NCBI GenBank assembly: GCA_030601885.1
Contig: JAUWAU010000007.1
Location: 182,664-246,663, forward strand
Length of the DNA stretch: 64,000 nucleotides
From: Armatimonadota bacterium
GTDB lineage: Bacteria > Armatimonadota > Zipacnadia > JAUWAU01
Direction of reading: 5' to 3'
In this document: one piece after another, positions 17,183-24,724 of the stretch
How positions within the stretch are numbered: position 1 is the first letter of the stretch
How the letters are laid out: the number at the start of each line of letters is the position of its first letter
The notes under the pieces: generated by a model
What the model was told of the DNA's origin: nothing
What the model saw: only the letters and a program-made list of their open reading frames with translations
The model's database searches: none
Program-made: the position numbers and the translations under genes

Positions 17183-18085
17183 TTAGTCCTCCCCGATGAT
17201 GCACACCTCAAGCTCCAGGCGAACGCCCGTGCGCTCGGCGACCGTGTCTCTGACGTGGTCGATGAGACTGAGGATGTCGGCGGCCGTGGCATCGCCGCGA
17301 TTGACGATGAAGCCAGCGTGCTTCTCTGATACCTGCGCACCGCCGATGCGAGCACCTTTCAAGCCCGCCGCCTCAATGAGTCTTCCCGCGTAATCGTTCT
17401 CCGGCCGCCTAAAGACGCTTCCGGCGCTCGGCCGGGACAGCGGCTGTTTTGCCTGCCGCTCCTGCTGGATCTCGGCCATGCGCGCTTCAATGCGCTCGCG
17501 CTCCCCGCGGCGAAGCTGCAGTATGACTTTCACAACGATCTCGCCCGAGCGGCGCAGCGAGCTGTCTCGATACGCGAAGGAGAGCTCGCCTCGCGGCCGG
17601 CGATGCAGATGCCCCTCTGGGTCCACTGTCTCGACCTCGGCGATGAGGCCGCCGATCTCGCCGCCAAAGGCTCCGGCGTTCATCATGGCGGCTCCGCCCA
17701 CCGTGCCGGGGATGCTGCCGGCGAACTCCAGGTCCGTCAGCGACGCTGAGGCCGCCAGGCGTGCAATGCCGCGCAGCGTCGCACCTGCCTCGGCCTCGAT
17801 GCAGTCGCCCCGCACACGGGCTGTCGCGAGATCATCGGCGATCTTCAGAACGACGCCGCGCAGTCCGCCGTCGCGCACCAGAAGGTTCGTCCCCTCGCCG
17901 ATCACCTGCAGCCGCAGGCTGTGCTCTGCCGCAAGCTGAACCGAGCCACACACAGCGGGAATGCTGTGGGGAATGACGAGGATGTCGGCGGGCCCGCCGA
18001 CGCGGAAGGAGGTGTGACGTGACATCGGCTCGTCCGTCAGCACCTCGGCGTCTGGGAGCTGACGCAGCTCGTCCACGGCGCTCAT
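17183..18085 (-). CDS. murB: UDP-N-acetylenolpyruvoylglucosamine reductase MurB
   Basis: 300 residues, the usual length of type II MurB. It reduces UDP-GlcNAc-enolpyruvate to UDP-MurNAc with FAD and NADPH in peptidoglycan synthesis. The N-terminal FAD-binding features are TSFRVGGPADIL and VIGEGTNLLVRDGGLRG. LEFAGSIPGTVGGAAMMNAGAFGGE and SFAYRDSSLR are classical signatures. The substrate-binding Ser/Arg region PSAGSVFRRPEN and the C-terminal catalytic Glu in SEKHAGFIVNRG are present. Its ATG overlaps the stop of the upstream glycosyltransferase gene as ATGA, so the two are translationally coupled. Confidence 0.95.
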   Translation of the reverse strand: MSAVDELRQLPDAEVLTDEPMSRHTSFRVGGPADILVIPHSIPAVCGSVQLAAEHSLRLQVIGEGTNLLVRDGGLRGVVLKIADDLATARVRGDCIEAEAGATLRGIARLAASASLTDLEFAGSIPGTVGGAAMMNAGAFGGEIGGLIAEVETVDPEGHLHRRPRGELSFAYRDSSLRRSGEIVVKVILQLRRGERERIEARMAEIQQERQAKQPLSRPSAGSVFRRPENDYAGRLIEAAGLKGARIGGAQVSEKHAGFIVNRGDATAADILSLIDHVRDTVAERTGVRLELEVCIIGED

Positions 18086-19203
18086 GGGGCGTCACGTCTC
18101 TCCCGGGGAGCGTCTCGCCCGGACGGAGCCACGGGGTCGGACGTGCTGGCGTCGTCGTGATCCTCGTCCGTGGCGAGGCCCTCGCCCAGCACTTCCTTCA
18201 CCACATAGCCCGGCGTACCCCGAGCCTCATGCATCACCCGCACCTGCAGCTCCGCGAGCAGTCCCATGGTAATAAGCTGGAGCCCACCAAGCATGAGCAG
18301 AACGGCCAGCATGAGAGCGGGACGCTCGGCCAGATGGGCGCCGAAGAAAATCTTCTGCACGGAGAGATACGCGGCCAGGATGAGCCCGGCAAGGCCGCTC
18401 AGCAAGCCCCAGAGCCCGAAAACATGCAGGGGCTTGGTGGAGTACTGGAGCAGGAACTTCACCGTTACAAGGTCCAGGATCACCCGTACGGTCCGGGCGA
18501 TGCCATAGTTGCTCTTGCCGAACAGGCGCGGCCGGTGGTTCACCGGCACCTCAGCCATCTTCGCGCCGCTCCAACTCGCCAGAGCCGGGATGAAACGGTG
18601 GAGCTCTCCGTATAGCTGCAGATTCTCGATGATCTCCCGCGTATAGAGCTTGAGCGTGCAGCCGTAGTCGTGCAAGTGCACGCCGGTAACCCACGAGATG
18701 AGCGCGTTGGCGATTCGGGAGGGGAGTCGTCGCGAGAGCCAGGGATCCTTGCGATGCTTGCGCCAGCCGCTGACGACGTCGTAGCCCTCGGCGTGCTTGG
18801 CCAGCAGCGTGTGAATGTCGGCCGGGTCGTTCTGCAGGTCCGCATCCATGACTACGATGACGTCGCCGCGGGCAAAACTGAAGCCCGCCGCTGTGGCCGC
18901 GGTCTGCCCGAAATTCCGGCGCAGCACGACGACCTTGACCCGGGGATCCGTGCGCTGCAGGCGCGACAGTATCTCCCTGCTGCGGTCCGAGCTGCCATCG
19001 TCCACGAAGACGATCTCAGCGTCGCAGTCGATCTCCTCCAGCGTCGCGCTTATCTGCTCGTGCAGCGGCGCCAGGCTCTCTTCTTCGTTGAATACGGGCA
19101 CGACGACGGAAAGCGATGCGGGACGGGCCTTCGCGGGCACGGACTCCGCTGACTGCTCGTGGCTGTTGCTGCTGTTGGCGCTCATTGCTGTCGTGTCGAT
19201 CAT
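18082..19203 (-). CDS. GtrB/ArnC-like polyprenyl-phosphate glycosyltransferase
   Basis: 373 residues. An N-terminal GT2 domain carries LSVVVPVFNEEESL, VFVDDGSSDRS, RRNFGQTAATAAGF and MDADLQNDP, followed by HDYGCTLKLYTRE. Two C-terminal membrane helices (LWGLLSGLAGLILAAYL and LMLAVLLMLGGLQLITMGLL) complete the GtrB/DPM-synthase-like plan. Such enzymes load a sugar onto undecaprenyl phosphate for cell-wall or O-antigen decoration. A low-complexity tail follows. It is the first gene of a two-gene unit with murB. Confidence 0.88.
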   Translation of the reverse strand: MIDTTAMSANSSNSHEQSAESVPAKARPASLSVVVPVFNEEESLAPLHEQISATLEEIDCDAEIVFVDDGSSDRSREILSRLQRTDPRVKVVVLRRNFGQTAATAAGFSFARGDVIVVMDADLQNDPADIHTLLAKHAEGYDVVSGWRKHRKDPWLSRRLPSRIANALISWVTGVHLHDYGCTLKLYTREIIENLQLYGELHRFIPALASWSGAKMAEVPVNHRPRLFGKSNYGIARTVRVILDLVTVKFLLQYSTKPLHVFGLWGLLSGLAGLILAAYLSVQKIFFGAHLAERPALMLAVLLMLGGLQLITMGLLAELQVRVMHEARGTPGYVVKEVLGEGLATDEDHDDASTSDPVAPSGRDAPRERRDAP

Positions 19204-19264
19204 GTGTTCTCGCGTATCTGGGCTAGGCGACGCCCGACTTGCTCATATCGGTCGGATGGGATGC

Positions 19265-19290
19265 AAAAAAGGAGCCGCTCGGGCGGCTCC
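19265..19290 (-). terminator. Rho-independent terminator
   Basis: GGAGCCGC (19271-19278) pairs with GCGGCTCC (19283-19290) through a TCGG loop, and the six A's at 19265-19270 read as a T-run on the minus strand. It ends transcription of the PRC-barrel gene before the glycosyltransferase-murB unit. Confidence 0.9.
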
Positions 19291-19319
19291 TATGATGAGT
19301 CACTATGACGCGGTGAGCG

Positions 19320-20069
19320 TCAGGTCGTCCCGGCGCGACCCCGCCCACGCGGCCGCTTCTTTGCCACCCGCTTCTTGGGCTTGGGCTTTGCCTTCGCTTT
19401 CTTCGCCGCGGGTGCTTGGGCCTCTTTCTTGGGCTTGGGTGTAGCTACCTTAGCTTTGGCAGGCTTCTTCTTTGCCGCCGGCCTGGCTCGCGCAGCCGCC
19501 GCTGAGGGCTCCTTCGTGAGCTGGGCCAGACGCTTGCTGAACCCGCGCCACGCTCTGGTGAGAGCGCTCTCGCCCTCGGTCACCGTGCCGGCCGCCTCCG
19601 GCGGGACGAGAATACTGTCCTCGCCGTGTACGAGCCCTTCGACGATGGGCATCATGGACGGCCCTTCGGCGAGATCGCGCAGCGGGCCGCCGGTCAGCTC
19701 GAAGCAAACAACCACCTTTCGCTCTTTGTCAATCATGATCCGCCCCACGGCTCCGAGCTTGCGGCCGTCCGTGGTGAACACGGCCATTGGCTCGGCCTCG
19801 GGCGGTCTGACAAGGTCCTCCAGCCCCTTGACGTCGGCCACATCGACGAGCTGCTTTTCGCTGGCGATGAGCACAGCATCCTCGCCTATCACGCCGATGT
19901 CCTTGCCGGCGACGGCCTTTTCCCCGAGCAGTCGGTCGCTGGCGTCTACGAGCAGACCAACGATCTCGCCCCTGCCCAGATGACACACGCATTGCTTCAC
20001 AGTGCCGAAGACCTTGCCCTCAGACGTGGAGACAACGGACCTGCCCGTGAGCTCTTGAGCCGCTATCAT
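19320..20069 (-). CDS. PRC-barrel protein with a basic histone-like tail
   Basis: 249 residues. Two PRC-barrel-like beta domains fill residues 1-165 (LTGRSVVSTSEGKVFGTVK; FTTDGRKLGAVGRIMID). An Ala/Lys/Pro-rich tail of roughly 70 residues follows (AAKKKPAKAKVATPKPKK), ending in RPRGRGRAGTT. PRC barrels occur in RimM and in photosynthetic reaction centre H subunits, and alone in small stress or cell-division proteins. The tail resembles bacterial H1-like proteins and suggests nucleic-acid binding. Its role is unknown. It lies downstream of galU with a 45-base gap and ends at a terminator. Confidence 0.75.
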   Translation of the reverse strand: MIAAQELTGRSVVSTSEGKVFGTVKQCVCHLGRGEIVGLLVDASDRLLGEKAVAGKDIGVIGEDAVLIASEKQLVDVADVKGLEDLVRPPEAEPMAVFTTDGRKLGAVGRIMIDKERKVVVCFELTGGPLRDLAEGPSMMPIVEGLVHGEDSILVPPEAAGTVTEGESALTRAWRGFSKRLAQLTKEPSAAAARARPAAKKKPAKAKVATPKPKKEAQAPAAKKAKAKPKPKKRVAKKRPRGRGRAGTT

Positions 20070-20114
20070 GCCGATGGGCTCCCTTCGAGTGTGCGCGAAA
20101 TGAGGCTGCCGCCT

Positions 20115-20969
20115 TCAGTCAAGTAGGCCATGAACATAGTCCCGGAGTTCAGCCCCGAGCTCCGGATCCCGCAGCATCATGGAGAAGAAAGCCTGAGCGT
20201 ACGTCTTGAAGCTGCCGATGTCGAGCCGACGCTCTCCGGGGGCCAAAGGAACGCACCAGACGCGCAGCCCCTCACCAAGCATCAGCTTGATGGCGTCGGT
20301 GAGCTGGATCTCGCCGCCATGTCCGGGCTCAGTTCGCCCGAGGAAATCGTAGATCTCGGGCTGGAACACGTATCGCGCGGCCACCGCGAGATGGCTGGGA
20401 GCTTGCGCCATCGATGGCTTCTCGACGATGTCTCGAATCCGGAACGTCGCCTCAGTGTCGCCCTCCGGAACGACGATGCCGTACGAACTGACAGCCTCCG
20501 GGGCGACCTGCTGCACGGCGATGGTGGCCGCGGCGCCTTTGCTGCAGTGCGCTTCCAGCAATCGACACATAAGCGGGGCGGGGCCATCGCCGTCAATAAT
20601 GCAGTCGCCGAGGGCAACCGCGAACGGCTCACTGCCCGTGAACTCTTTGGCGTGGTTGACCGCATCGCCAAGTCCGCGCTGTGCCGCCTGGCGGCGGAAG
20701 TAGAATTGCGGCAGAAGGCCATCGGTTGCGGACTCACCCTCGCCAAAGAGGTCGCCGTCGGCTGCATCGAAATGATCTTCGATGGCGCGCTTTTTCTGCC
20801 CTGTAATGACGAGTACCTTCCACAGGCCCGCCTGGAGCATCTCTTCGACAACGAGCTGGATCATGGGCTTGCGGCCCAGAGGTAGCATTTCCTTGGGCTG
20901 GGACTTGGTGGCGGGAAACAGTCGCGTCCCGAGGCCTGCGGCGGGGATGACGACCTTTGTAATAGACAC
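20115..20969 (-). CDS. galU: UTP-glucose-1-phosphate uridylyltransferase
   Basis: 284 residues from a GTG start. It makes UDP-glucose from UTP and glucose-1-phosphate for glycan synthesis. The nucleotide-binding signature VVIPAAGLGTRLFPATKSQPKEM and the following PMIQLVVEEM are those of GalU. PFAVALGDCII carries the metal-binding Asp, and AARYVFQPEIYDFL and GGEIQLTDAI follow in the expected order. The product could feed the nearby polyprenyl-phosphate glycosyltransferases. Normal length, nothing odd. Confidence 0.94.
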   Translation of the reverse strand: MSITKVVIPAAGLGTRLFPATKSQPKEMLPLGRKPMIQLVVEEMLQAGLWKVLVITGQKKRAIEDHFDAADGDLFGEGESATDGLLPQFYFRRQAAQRGLGDAVNHAKEFTGSEPFAVALGDCIIDGDGPAPLMCRLLEAHCSKGAAATIAVQQVAPEAVSSYGIVVPEGDTEATFRIRDIVEKPSMAQAPSHLAVAARYVFQPEIYDFLGRTEPGHGGEIQLTDAIKLMLGEGLRVWCVPLAPGERRLDIGSFKTYAQAFFSMMLRDPELGAELRDYVHGLLD

Positions 20970-21210
20970 TGGAGTGTGGCCCCTTGCGTCCGGGCGTGCC
21001 GTCGTCGGCTGTCGCGCTGCGTCGTCGCCGCTGTGGGCGGTCGAGCGTTTCTACGCTTCTAGGATACCACAGTCGGCAACGGACATAACTGAACTGGTTT
21101 CATCACCGGGCCATCGATGAACGCGTGCAGCCCACTGCCGTTGCACACCCACCCCAGGACGTCTGGCCCGGTAGAGTCGGACTCCAGGGAGGTTATGAAA
21201 CCAGCTCTCG

Positions 21211-21285
21211 TGGAGCCGGGGGTCCGATTCGAACGGACAACCGGCTGATTACGATTCAGCTGCTCTGCCGTTGAGCTACCCCGGC
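21211..21285 (-). tRNA. tRNA-Thr (anticodon CGT)
   Basis: The minus strand folds as a cloverleaf with acceptor GCCGGGG/CCCCGGC, D arm GCTC...GAGC, anticodon stem GCTGA/TCAGC around loop ATCGTAA, and T arm GTCCG-TTCGAAT-CGGAC. CCA is encoded at 21213-21211. The last of five tRNA genes in transcription order. Confidence 0.93.
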
Positions 21286-21353
21286 TCCGTGTATGGTGAT
21301 CGCGTCGTGGCGTGTATGTTCCTGTGCGGTCGCCCCGGTGGTGCCGACGGCAT

Positions 21354-21429
21354 TGGTGCCGGGACCCAGATTTGAACTGGGGACACCTGGATTTTCAGTC
21401 CAGTGCTCTACCAACTGAGCTATCCCGGC
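21354..21429 (-). tRNA. tRNA-Phe (anticodon GAA)
   Basis: Acceptor GCCGGGA/TCCCGGC, anticodon stem CTGGA/TCCAG around CTGAAAA, and T arm CCCAG-TTCAAAT-CTGGG. CCA is encoded. Confidence 0.95.
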
Positions 21430-21492
21430 ATCCGCCCTGTGTGAGGCCCCTGCCACTGTCGCTCGAGTCAGGACGATATGTGTCTGAGCTCG

Positions 21493-21566
21493 TGGGCGGA
21501 GCAGGGATCGAACCTGCGACCTCCTGCTTGTAAGGCAGGCGCTCGTCCCAACTGAGCTATCCGCCC
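21493..21566 (-). tRNA. tRNA-Val (anticodon TAC)
   Basis: Acceptor GGGCGGA/TCCGCCC, anticodon stem CCTGC/GCAGG around CTTACAA, and T arm GCAGG-TTCGATC-CCTGC. The 3' CCA is not encoded. Confidence 0.94.
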
Positions 21567-21637
21567 CCGCAGATGGCCTCTTACGGCGCATATTGCTGCT
21601 GTATGCGGCTGACGCCTCCTGCCCGGCTGTTCTTTGC

Positions 21638-21715
21638 TGGTAGCCCCGACGGGATTCGAACCCGTGTCGCCGCCTTGAAAGAGCGGTGTCCTGGACCTGA
21701 CTAGACGACGGGGCC
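21638..21715 (-). tRNA. tRNA-Glu (anticodon TTC)
   Basis: Acceptor GGCCCCG/CGGGGCT (with a G-U closing pair), anticodon stem CCGCT/GGCGG around CTTTCAA, and T arm ACGGG-TTCGAAT-CCCGT. CCA is encoded. Confidence 0.93.
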
Positions 21716-21769
21716 GTTGAGTATTCCTGCGAGACTTCGCCACGGCAAAGCCTCGCTGTAATCCTCGAG

Positions 21770-21842
21770 TGAGCCGTGCAGGATTCGAACCTGCGACCCT
21801 CGGATTAAAAGTCCGATGCTCTACCAACTGAGCTAACGGCTC
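21770..21842 (-). tRNA. tRNA-Lys (anticodon TTT)
   Basis: Acceptor GAGCCGT/ACGGCTC, anticodon stem TCGGA/TCCGA around CTTTTAA, and T arm GCAGG-TTCGAAT-CCTGC. CCA is not encoded. It is the first tRNA of the cluster and lies ~95 bases past the stop of the SNF2 helicase gene. Confidence 0.95.
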
Positions 21843-21937
21843 TCGCCTACCAGTGTGACAGACGTAGCCGCCCGTCCGGGGGCGGCTAGCGCAAAGCAAT
21901 GCTACCAAATCCGCCCTCGGGTGTCAACCTGGGCGCG

Positions 21938-24673
21938 TCACACGACGTGGACTATGGCCACGCCCAGTAAGTCCACGTCTTCCTCCCAATCCCATAGGTC
22001 AGGGAGTTCTTCTTCGAGGAAGGCGCGTGCTACCGTATACGCTCGCTGGGGATCGACCGGGGGGGTGATCTCAGCCTCCTCAGCCACGATGCCTGGGCTG
22101 ACGGCAAGGGCCGCGAGGGCCTGGTCGATACGCCCATCCGGCCCGATCACCACGGTATGGAGATCGAAGATGTATTCGTCGCCATCTTCGCGCTGGACCC
22201 GGGAGCGAACGATGAAATTGTACTGCAGGCCGCTTCGACCTGCAAGCTGGGGGTGCGTAATGAGGCGAGCCGCCGTGTGGCCCCCGAAGTCGTAGGACCC
22301 AACGTAGTCGAGCATCGCGTCCACGAAGGGGTGGCCGATTCCCAGGAACTGCGCGTGCGGGTTGCGCAGCGCCAACTCGCGGTCGAATGTCACGCTTTCT
22401 AATCTGGTGGGTACGCTGTAGTCTCTTAGGACGCGGGGGGTCAAGAACGCCAAATAGCCGTCGCGGCGCCTAATGGCGCGCCTATTCAGCGTGAGGAAGC
22501 GTTCGGTGAACCTCTGCAGATCGGCCAGCGTTAACCCGCTGGCAATGTCCTTCCGATACCTGTCGAAGTTATACCCCGACAGGTCGCGGAACAGGCTCGT
22601 GGTAGCGATCTCGTACGCCTGACGCGCGCGCTTGACGGCCTCATCCACCTCCTCTTTGGTCTGCTTGTTCAGGTCACCCTCCACGATAGCTCTCTTGTAG
22701 ACGTCTTCTGGGTCGCTCAGGCTGCCTATCTGCCCGTTCAGGCCGCTGCAGACCTCCTCGATGTCCTCTCCTGTCACTGCACAGATAGCGGTTGCCGCGT
22801 AGCGCACCTTGCGCTCGAAGTATGCGCGGACTCTGTCCTCCACGGTGCCTCTATTCTGGAACTGGTAGACTTGCACGACCTTCTCCTGCCCGATCCGATA
22901 CACGCGGCCGACGCGCTGCTCGACGCGCATCGGGTTCCACGGCAGGTCGTAGTTGAGCACGATATGGCAGCACTGAAGGTTGATGCCCTCGCCGCCGGCC
23001 TCGGTAGACACCAGAAAACGCACCTCTTCGTCGTGCCAGAACTGCCGTTGGCTCTCCCGCTTAGCGTCGAGCTTCATATCACCGTTGATCACGACGACCG
23101 AGCCACCGCCGTACTCTTCGCGGAGGAGATGGACGATGAACTCCTGAGTCTTGCGGTACTCGGTGAAGATGAGGACCTTTTCCTTTGAGCCACGCGGACT
23201 CTCCTGGTCGATGCGGGCAAGCAGCTTCTGGAGTTCGGTGGCCTTCTTCTCCTGCGCAACGGGCATAGCGATGAGCTGTTTCAGGCGTTGGACCTCGTCG
23301 GCGAGGATCTGTCCCTCGCTTTTCAAAGCGTCCTCGACTTGGGCCTCGCCCTGGAATCGTTCGTCGAACTCGAATTGATCGGTGGCGGGCTCCGTTTCTG
23401 GAAGCTGGTCGAGCTTCTGCTGCAGGCGGGCAAGGCGAACGCTGAGTGCGTGTTTAATGGCTGCCGATGAGCTCGCGTTGAGCTTCAAGAAGACAGTGAG
23501 GACGAACCCGGCCGCCTTGCGATGGGCGGGCTCGGCGATCCGGTTCAAGTGGCTGAAGGCATGTCGGATGTACTTCTCGACGGCATCGTAGAAAGGCTTC
23601 TCGTGTCGTGCGTACATCTTGAAGGGCAAGCGGAGCGTCTGACGGCCCTTGAAGACCCTGCGGCCCTCCGCGTCGGTGACTGCCTTCTTCGGTGTGCGAA
23701 GGACAAGCTCAGCGAAATGCCTGCCCTCGGGCTTGAAAAGACCGTACTCTTCGAGCCCTGTGAAGTCGAGGTGGTCCTCAAGCAGCAGCATGATGTTCTT
23801 GAAGCGACTATGGTTCTCATCGCCGGCGTGAGGCGTCGCGGTGAGGAGGAGCAACGCATCGGTGTACTGCCGCAGGGATGCCGCGAGTTGGTAGTTCTTG
23901 GTGGCATCAGGCCGGCGGGACCCGAACTCTCGCTTGCTCAGCTTGTGCGCCTCGTCGAACACAATGAGGTCCCAACGACGATTTTCCAGGAGCACACGCT
24001 TGTGCTCCCTGCGTTTGAGCCGCTCGATGGAAGCGATGGCAAACGCCTTGAGGTCCCACACGCGAGGGTTGACCGCGAGGAAGTCGCGCCCGAAGATCTC
24101 GAAGTCGGCGTCGAACTTGTCCTTCATCTCCTCCTGCCACTGGACTGTGAGTCCCGCAGGGCAGATGATGAGGGTCCGCTCGGCAAGCCCGCGCTGGTGG
24201 AGTGCTTGCCAGATCATTCCCGTCTCGATCGTCTTGCCGAGCCCGACCTCGTCGGCGAGCAGGAAGCGCCTGAAGGGGCTCGAGACAACACGAAAAGCAG
24301 TGAAGATCTGGTGGGGGAAAACCTCCGTGCGCGCGTTCGACAGTTGGCCGCCCTTGTTGCCGCACAGAAACAGCGCGGCCAGTTGCCTCAGTTCGAACTG
24401 CCACGCCGCACCCCACTCTCCGCGGACTGCCAACTCCAAAGGAGTCAGGCAGCGCTCCAGCTCGGCCAGCCGCAGGATCTTGTTCTCCGAGCGGTATGGC
24501 GGCTTGGAGAACACTCCCGGGTTGAATTCCACCTTGGCCTGTTCGCCCTTGACCTTCTGCACACGGCCAAGGCCCAGAGCGGCGTATATCGAGTTAGCGC
24601 AGCGCACAGTAGCGCCCGGCGCGATTGTGACGGCCGTTCTCAGCCGCAGCGTTGAAGTCTGGTAACCTGCCAC
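21938..24673 (-). CDS. SNF2-type helicase of a probable defence pair (DrmD/RapA-like)
   Basis: 911 residues. The helicase motifs are LLADEVGLGKTIE (~141-153), VFDEAHKLS (~238), LLLLTATPHAG, VLIFTEYRKTQEF, GGEGINLQ and VEQRVGRVYRIGQ, i.e. a complete SNF2/RapA-like ATPase. The N-terminus has a small beta domain (LGRVQKVKGEQAKVEFNPGVF). The C-terminal third is typical of restriction-linked SNF2 proteins such as DISARM DrmD. GTG at 24673 has GGAGGG nine bases upstream; a GTG at 24718 lacks one. It follows the nuclease-methylase gene by ~50 bases and probably remodels or translocates on DNA for that enzyme. No drmA, drmB or drmC is present. Confidence 0.8.
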   Translation of the reverse strand: MAGYQTSTLRLRTAVTIAPGATVRCANSIYAALGLGRVQKVKGEQAKVEFNPGVFSKPPYRSENKILRLAELERCLTPLELAVRGEWGAAWQFELRQLAALFLCGNKGGQLSNARTEVFPHQIFTAFRVVSSPFRRFLLADEVGLGKTIETGMIWQALHQRGLAERTLIICPAGLTVQWQEEMKDKFDADFEIFGRDFLAVNPRVWDLKAFAIASIERLKRREHKRVLLENRRWDLIVFDEAHKLSKREFGSRRPDATKNYQLAASLRQYTDALLLLTATPHAGDENHSRFKNIMLLLEDHLDFTGLEEYGLFKPEGRHFAELVLRTPKKAVTDAEGRRVFKGRQTLRLPFKMYARHEKPFYDAVEKYIRHAFSHLNRIAEPAHRKAAGFVLTVFLKLNASSSAAIKHALSVRLARLQQKLDQLPETEPATDQFEFDERFQGEAQVEDALKSEGQILADEVQRLKQLIAMPVAQEKKATELQKLLARIDQESPRGSKEKVLIFTEYRKTQEFIVHLLREEYGGGSVVVINGDMKLDAKRESQRQFWHDEEVRFLVSTEAGGEGINLQCCHIVLNYDLPWNPMRVEQRVGRVYRIGQEKVVQVYQFQNRGTVEDRVRAYFERKVRYAATAICAVTGEDIEEVCSGLNGQIGSLSDPEDVYKRAIVEGDLNKQTKEEVDEAVKRARQAYEIATTSLFRDLSGYNFDRYRKDIASGLTLADLQRFTERFLTLNRRAIRRRDGYLAFLTPRVLRDYSVPTRLESVTFDRELALRNPHAQFLGIGHPFVDAMLDYVGSYDFGGHTAARLITHPQLAGRSGLQYNFIVRSRVQREDGDEYIFDLHTVVIGPDGRIDQALAALAVSPGIVAEEAEITPPVDPQRAYTVARAFLEEELPDLWDWEEDVDLLGVAIVHVV

Positions 24674-24724
24674 TTCTCTGCGCCCTCCGATTCCCCGAGC
24701 AACGCCCCGAGTGGGCACCTTGCG

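Noticed and set aside
16391..17329. 312-codon plus-strand frame and the opposite 16590-17204 frame across the tandem repeats
   Set aside because: Both stay open only because the repeat unit is a multiple of three. The first runs into the murB 3' end and is Arg-rich without any known fold.
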